In this document: positions 14,303-17,614 of the stretch, piece after piece | Layout: each line of letters starts with the position of its first letter | How positions within the stretch are numbered: the stretch's first letter is position 1 | DNA from: Prevotellaceae bacterium UBA2738 | GTDB taxonomy: Bacteria; Bacteroidota; Bacteroidia; Bacteroidales; Bacteroidaceae | DNA: 17,614 nucleotides | Direction: 5' to 3' | Assembly (NCBI GenBank): GCA_002353585.1 | Contig: DEJW01000014.1 | Span: forward strand, 1-17,614 | Made by a program: the position numbers and the translations under genes | The notes under the pieces: generated by a model | Databases searched by the model: none | What the model was told of the DNA's origin: nothing | What the model saw: the letters and a program-made list of their open reading frames with translations, nothing else

Positions 14303-15092
14303 CAGACACATCAGCCTTGATGTGTGGCCAAGGGTCGTAGTCGGTGAGTTCGAAGTCTTCGTAGTGGAAAGAGAAGAGGTCTTTGACGTCGGGGTTAATA
14401 TTCATCTTGGGCAGAGGACGAGGGGTGCGTGTGAGTTGCAACTCTGCCTGCTCAAGGTGGTTGAGATAGAGATGGGTGTCGCCTGTGGTGTGGACAAAGT
14501 CGCCACACTCGAGTCCGCAAACCTGTGCCATCATCTGGAGCAGAAGGGCGTAGGAGGCGATGTTGAAGGGCACTCCGAGGAAGGTGTCAGCGCTACGCTG
14601 GTAGAGCTGAAGGGATAGTTTGCCATCGGCTACATAGAACTGGAAGAGGCAATGGCATGGTGGTAGTGCCATCTGAGGCACTTCGGCGGGGTTCCACGCT
14701 GATACCATGATGCGACGTGAGTCGGGATGGTGCTTGATGAGGTCAACACACTGCTGTATCTGATCGATGGTGCCTCCATTATAATCGGGCCATGAGCGCC
14801 ACTGGTGACCATAGACGGGACCGAGTTCGCCATTCTCGTCTGCCCACTCGTTCCATATTCTTACTCCGTGCTCCTGAAGGTATTTGACGTTGGTGTCGCC
14901 ATTGAGAAACCAGAGGAGTTCGTAGATGATGCTCTTGAGGTGGAGCTTTTTGGTGGTGAGCAGTGGAAAACCGTCTGCCATGTGGAAACGCATCTGATTG
15001 CCGAAGATGCTCTTGGTGCCTGTACCTGTACGGTCAGTCTTTACTACACCCTCAGTGGTGATTCGCTTTAGTAAGTCTAAGTATTGCTGCAT
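14298..15092 (-). CDS. thyA: Thymidylate synthase
   Basis: This 264-aa cytoplasmic enzyme methylates dUMP to dTMP using 5,10-methylenetetrahydrofolate, releasing dihydrofolate. The length equals that of E. coli ThyA, and the key residues stand at the same numbers. The catalytic C146 lies in LPPCHCLFQFYV. R21 is near the phosphate site. QRSADTFLGVPFNIASYALL (about 165-184) binds nucleotide and folate, and HLYLNHLEQ lies near 207-215. It begins at ATG 15092, 73 nt after the second ExbD gene, and precedes folA. No promoter motif is evident in the 73-nt gap, so transcription from the exbB promoter is likely. Presence of thyA indicates the classical pathway; thyX is not seen. Confidence 0.97.
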   Translation of the reverse strand: MQQYLDLLKRITTEGVVKTDRTGTGTKSIFGNQMRFHMADGFPLLTTKKLHLKSIIYELLWFLNGDTNVKYLQEHGVRIWNEWADENGELGPVYGHQWRSWPDYNGGTIDQIQQCVDLIKHHPDSRRIMVSAWNPAEVPQMALPPCHCLFQFYVADGKLSLQLYQRSADTFLGVPFNIASYALLLQMMAQVCGLECGDFVHTTGDTHLYLNHLEQAELQLTRTPRPLPKMNINPDVKDLFSFHYEDFELTDYDPWPHIKADVSV

Positions 15093-15128
15093 ATCTTGTT
15101 ATGGTTTTTTATATTCAAGTGTCCAAAA

Positions 15129-15181
15129 GGGTTTTCGTAGTCGCTTTTGCGACGTATCATTCCCGTTATCGTTCCCGTTCC
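15129..15181 (-). repeat. Hairpin repeat and AACGGGAAC units at the exbD stop
   Basis: A perfect GTCGC/GCGAC stem with TTTT loop (15140-15153) is framed by TTTTCGTAG and CGTATCATT, like the elements at 6754 and 13271 but in the opposite orientation relative to its genes. Next to it, on the minus strand, are GGAACGGGAACGATAACGGG units that contain the exbD stop TAA and encode the last residues (EERER) of that protein. Confidence 0.7.
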
Positions 15182-15615
15182 TCAACGGCGTTATAGCGTA
15201 TATTGAGTGCTCCTGACTTGCGCAGTTCATGCTTGATATCGGAGATAACACCCATGGGGGTGTTTTTGTCGGCTTTGATGTTGACAGTGAACAGGCTTGC
15301 CTCGTCGTCGCTTAACTTCTGTCGTAAAGCGGAGATGGCGGGGGCTACCTGGCTGAGGGGCAGAAGGTCGTTGCCTATTTGGATAAGGGTGTTGCCCTGT
15401 GGGTCGGTGGCTATGTAGAGGTTGGTGATGACGCGCTTGTTGGAGGGCTGGGTGAGCTCGCTGCCTGTGGGCGTTTGAAACTCAAACCGTGGGGTCTCAG
15501 TGCGCATGTGGGTGACTATCATGAAGAAGAACAGAACGGTGAATATGAGGTCGGGCATCGAAGTCATATTCAATGTCGGAACTTTATGTTGCTTATGTCG
15601 CCTGAGCTTTATCAT
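15166..15615 (-). CDS. ExbD/TolR-family biopolymer transport protein (second copy)
   Basis: This 149-aa inner-membrane protein has a short basic cytoplasmic start, one membrane helix (about 21-36, PDLIFTVLFFFMIV) and a periplasmic domain. D22 is the conserved membrane Asp that carries protons through the ExbB-ExbD motor. The periplasmic part contains VNIKADKNTPMGVISDIKHEL, typical of the ExbD/TolR fold. It starts with a 4-nt overlap with the preceding exbD, so the two are probably made together and may form a heteromeric stator. The last five residues come from the AACGGGAAC repeat and look like a recent extension. Whether the motor serves TonB or a Tol-like system cannot be decided here. Confidence 0.92.
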   Translation of the reverse strand: MIKLRRHKQHKVPTLNMTSMPDLIFTVLFFFMIVTHMRTETPRFEFQTPTGSELTQPSNKRVITNLYIATDPQGNTLIQIGNDLLPLSQVAPAISALRQKLSDDEASLFTVNIKADKNTPMGVISDIKHELRKSGALNIRYNAVEERER

Positions 15616-16124
15616 AGGGTGGCTTCCTGTATGCGTTGAGGGTAGAATTTGAGTATTGCGTCACGCTGGTCTTCTGTGAGTTGGAGGAAAGTGGTGCCGT
15701 ATTTCTTTTGGGATGCAGCATCTCTTACTTCTTTGTAGGCTCGGATTATCTGGTTCTGAAGGTGGAAATACGAGTCGTAGCTGGCGTCTCGATCTACCTG
15801 AAGCTCGATGACATGGCCTTTGCCCTTCTCGATAATGAAATGGCGCAGTTCTTTGCGCAGTGTGGGGTTTATGGCCGCGGGTTTGTCATCAAGGGTGAGC
15901 TGGCTGTTTGCCATAAGGTGAAGGGTGATGACCTTGTTTTTGTCGATATCTTGCAACTGCTCTTGCTTGTCAGGGTCTAAGGGTGGCAACTGCCTGCCTA
16001 ATCCTTTCTCGCTGTCCATGGAGGTGGTGACAAGAAAGAATATCAGCAGCATGAAGGATATGTCTGCCGTGGAGGTGGTGTTGAGCCCTGGAATGGTATG
16101 TCGCTTTTTGCGGTTGAAGAACAT
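15612..16124 (-). CDS. ExbD/TolR-family biopolymer transport protein (first copy)
   Basis: This 170-aa protein is of the same family as its neighbour but somewhat longer. A basic start (FFNRKKRH) leads to one membrane helix (about 20-36) with the conserved D21 in TADISFMLLIFF. The periplasmic domain contains KNKVITLHL and VIELQVDRDASYDSYFHLQNQI. The C-terminal extension after residue 140 is charged and helical and is not in short ExbD proteins. It lies 15 nt after the small three-helix gene. Tandem ExbD genes next to ExbB are common in Bacteroidetes and are usually assigned to energising TonB-dependent outer membrane transport. Confidence 0.93.
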   Translation of the reverse strand: MFFNRKKRHTIPGLNTTSTADISFMLLIFFLVTTSMDSEKGLGRQLPPLDPDKQEQLQDIDKNKVITLHLMANSQLTLDDKPAAINPTLRKELRHFIIEKGKGHVIELQVDRDASYDSYFHLQNQIIRAYKEVRDAASQKKYGTTFLQLTEDQRDAILKFYPQRIQEATL

Positions 16125-16139
16125 ATTGGGAGTGTGGGA

Positions 16140-16448
16140 TTATTTTCTGCGTAAAATGGTGGCGCGAAGCAGACTGTAGAGTATGCAGCAGCCTGAGATG
16201 AGTAGCATCAGAAGGGTGGCGATGATGCACATATCGGTGAAGGAACCAAGGAGAACGATGGGCAGGGTGACACACAGCAACAGGATGAAGGTGCCCCAGC
16301 CGATGAGACCTACCTTGACTCCGTTTTCGATGGCCCTGCGCTTATTGACCCTCAGGGAATGGAATACCGAGAGGAGTGCCATAGCCAGGGTGCATACGAG
16401 CACCAAGAGGGCAAGTGGAATGATTATGTCGGCTATCAGTATGTCCAT
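16140..16448 (-). CDS. Small three-helix membrane protein between exbB and exbD
   Basis: I do not recognise a named family. It is 102 aa with three hydrophobic helices at about residues 5-27, 47-68 and 72-94. The loop between the first two is basic (SLRVNKRRAIENG) and the C-terminus ends in RRK, so both probably face the cytoplasm or lie near the membrane surface. It starts 3 nt after the exbB-like stop and ends 15 nt before the first exbD, so it is firmly inside the operon. This suggests an accessory part of the motor complex, but no sequence evidence shows a contact. Confidence 0.8.
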   Translation of the reverse strand: MDILIADIIIPLALLVLVCTLAMALLSVFHSLRVNKRRAIENGVKVGLIGWGTFILLLCVTLPIVLLGSFTDMCIIATLLMLLISGCCILYSLLRATILRRK

Positions 16449-16451
16449 GGG

Positions 16452-17258
16452 TCAGGCTTTCTGCTTGGTCTCTGAGATGATGTCCATAAGCGTGATGGCA
16501 CTCTCTTCCATCTGGGCTGTGAGGTGGTCTATCTTGGAGAGTATATAGTTGTAGAACAACTGCAGGATGAGGGCTGTGATGATACCAAAGATAGTGGTGA
16601 TAAGGGCTACTTTCATGCCTGAAGCCACGATGGTAGGACTGATGTCGCCTGCTGACTCGATGTGGTCGAATGCCATCACCATGCCGATGACGGTACCAAG
16701 GAAACCAAGTGACGGAGCCATAGCGATGCAAAGGGTTATCCATGAACAGCCTTTCTCCATATTGCCTATCTGTACTGAAGCATAGGATGAAATGGAACGC
16801 TCGATACTCTCCTCATTATCCTGAATATGGAGTAGTCCCTGATAGCAAACTGATGCCACAGGTCCTTTGGTGTTGCGACAAAGATCCTTGGCGCTCTCTA
16901 CTCCTTCGCCAACGAGTTTCTTCTCAACATCCTGCATAAACTTCTTGGCATTTATCTCAGACAGGCTGAGATAGATGATGCGCTCGATGCAGAAGGCAAG
17001 ACCAATGATGAGGCAGAGGGCAACAAGTGACATGAAACCTGCACCGCCCTCCACGAATTTGGTCTTCAGCTGAGTGTACACACCTCCGTCGGCTACTGCA
17101 TCTACCGCTGTAGTGTCTGCCATCTCAAGGGCGGCATCGTCGAGCATAATACTGGTGGCTGTATCGCTGAGCATTGTGTTGGAAACAGTGTCGCCTGCTA
17201 TCACTATGGTGCTCACGAAGAGCATTCCCATGATCAGTATGGTAAGTTTATTCATCAT
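16452..17258 (-). CDS. ExbB/TolQ/MotA-family proton channel protein
   Basis: This 268-aa inner-membrane protein is the core of a proton-driven motor that works with the two ExbD proteins downstream. It starts with a signal-like hydrophobic segment (about 5-21) and an acidic stretch to residue 60. The first core helix is near 73-95 (GFMSLVALCLIIGLAFCIE). A cytoplasmic loop follows, then the hallmark helices: ITLCIAMAPSLGFLGTVIGM near 174-193 and VALITTIFGIITALILQLFYN near 219-239. The N-terminal extension is usual for Bacteroidetes ExbB and sets it apart from MotA. Two adjacent ATGs (17258 and 17255) are possible starts. A promoter with good boxes lies at 17360-17329 on the minus strand. Confidence 0.93.
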   Translation of the reverse strand: MMNKLTILIMGMLFVSTIVIAGDTVSNTMLSDTATSIMLDDAALEMADTTAVDAVADGGVYTQLKTKFVEGGAGFMSLVALCLIIGLAFCIERIIYLSLSEINAKKFMQDVEKKLVGEGVESAKDLCRNTKGPVASVCYQGLLHIQDNEESIERSISSYASVQIGNMEKGCSWITLCIAMAPSLGFLGTVIGMVMAFDHIESAGDISPTIVASGMKVALITTIFGIITALILQLFYNYILSKIDHLTAQMEESAITLMDIISETKQKA

Positions 17259-17278
17259 ACACCTTATTATATATTACG

Positions 17279-17298
17279 TGTGCGCACAATGTACGCAC
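17279..17298 (-). promoter_or_regulatory. Palindrome in the exbB leader
   Basis: TGTGCGCACA (17279-17288) is a perfect 10-bp palindrome. GTGCG/CGCAC arms at 17280-17284 and 17294-17298 can form an alternative hairpin. It lies between the predicted transcription start and the exbB ATG, so it could be an operator or an RNA structure. No regulator is known from this window. Confidence 0.35.
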
Positions 17299-17328
17299 GA
17301 TTTTTCGTTTCGATACAATTATTTTGCG

Positions 17329-17360
17329 CAAAATTACGTTTTTTTTGTGAATTTACCAAA
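17329..17360 (-). promoter_or_regulatory. Promoter of the exbB-exbD-thyA-folA operon
   Basis: On the minus strand TTTG (17360-17357) is followed after 20 nt by TAATTTTG (17336-17329), an exact match to the Bacteroidetes consensus. The start point would be about 17320, leaving a leader near 60 nt. The -7 box overlaps a perfect 14-bp palindrome ATTTTGCGCAAAAT (17321-17334), a candidate operator. Confidence 0.65.
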
Positions 17361-17457
17361 CAATAATAACTCTTTTATAGGCAATTTAAGCCAATTTATA
17401 TTTGTCTTACATTTGACATTTATCAATGCGTCGAAAAAAAAGCGGTCTTTTTCAAAA

Positions 17458-17505
17458 CTTTTTGCGAAAAAGATTTTGCCATATCGTGAAATTTTCATAC
17501 CTTTG
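17458..17505 (+). promoter_or_regulatory. Strong promoter, probably of an rRNA operon
   Basis: TTTG (17475-17478), a 19-nt spacer and TACCTTTG (17498-17505) match the Bacteroidetes consensus exactly. Upstream is an A/T-rich block with a CTTTTTGCGAAAAAG hairpin (17458-17472), comparable to an UP element. The core TACCTTTGCACTCGC is identical to the tRNA-cluster promoter. It is divergent from exbB. The region 17361-17457 is A/T-rich and shows no gene. Confidence 0.8.
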
Positions 17506-17511
17506 CACTCG

Positions 17512-17614
17512 CTTTTGAAAAAAGGCACCCCTCTTAGCTGAGGGTTATTCGTTCTTTGACAGAGTTACATAAACAGGAAAAGTAGTAGTACGAGAAGCTG
17601 GTATGTATGTCCTT
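17512..17614 (+). other. Probable rRNA operon leader with boxA-like site (cut by the window edge)
   Basis: Downstream of the promoter is a small hairpin CCCTC/GAGGG (17529-17544). After it comes CGTTCTTTGACA (17550-17561), very like the boxA antitermination element found before bacterial rRNA genes. The rest has no open reading frame of note. No 16S sequence is reached, so the rRNA assignment is an inference from promoter strength, boxA and the absence of a start codon. Confidence 0.6.

Noticed and set aside
14270..14311. Longer folA start adding 14 residues
   Set aside because: The extra residues translate the TAACGK repeat and overlap thyA; the family starts at MINIIAAVA.
17334..17541. Open frames in the exbB-rRNA leader region
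   Set aside because: The region is A/T-rich, holds two divergent promoters and shows no coding character or plausible start.

Overview
The window reads as ordinary chromosome from a Bacteroidales bacterium, most likely Prevotella or a close relative. The evidence is: promoters of the Bacteroidetes type (TTTG, about 19-20 nt, TAnnTTTG), almost no Shine-Dalgarno sequences, an ssb-gldE pair, two ExbD genes in a row next to ExbB, a TolC/MacA/MacB-type efflux operon, and intergenic tandem repeats of 6-12 nt. The genus is an inference; no 16S sequence is present.

Layout, left to right. (1) Positions 1-5509, plus strand: a secreted GH73 glucosaminidase with two LysM domains, a ROK sugar kinase, the tRNA threonylcarbamoyladenosine synthase TsaC/Sua5, a ClC chloride channel or transporter with CBS domains, and methionyl-tRNA formyltransferase. 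The first three spacers hold short tandem repeats that begin in or next to the stop codons. (2) Positions 5562-6151: a tRNA cluster Gly(GCC)-Leu(CAG)-Leu(GAG)-Gly(GCC) with its own strong promoter and a clear intrinsic terminator. (3) Positions 6214-8589: an unrecognised 180-aa protein, then ssb and gldE overlapping by one base. (4) Positions 8619-13700: an efflux operon made of a TolC-like outer membrane protein, a MacA-like adaptor, an ABC ATPase and a MacB/FtsX permease, followed by a small OmpA-like protein that lacks the usual peptidoglycan-binding Asp. (5) Positions 17360-13793, minus strand: an ExbB/TolQ motor protein, a small three-helix membrane protein, two ExbD/TolR proteins, then thyA and folA. 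ThyA makes dTMP and dihydrofolate, and FolA recycles the dihydrofolate. (6) Positions 17400-17614: a promoter and boxA-like leader that look like the start of an rRNA operon, reading off the right edge and divergent from exbB.

Most genes are housekeeping or common envelope functions, and I found no clearly new defence, mobile or biosynthetic system. Points worth a second look: (a) a family of low-complexity repeats that repeatedly overlaps stop codons and sometimes supplies the last codons or a start codon; (b) a second tRNA-Gly copy with C in place of the nearly universal U55; (c) an identical 15-nt core shared by the tRNA and putative rRNA promoters; (d) the OmpA-like protein without its Asp; (e) a Ton/Tol-type motor operon that appears to continue into thyA-folA.
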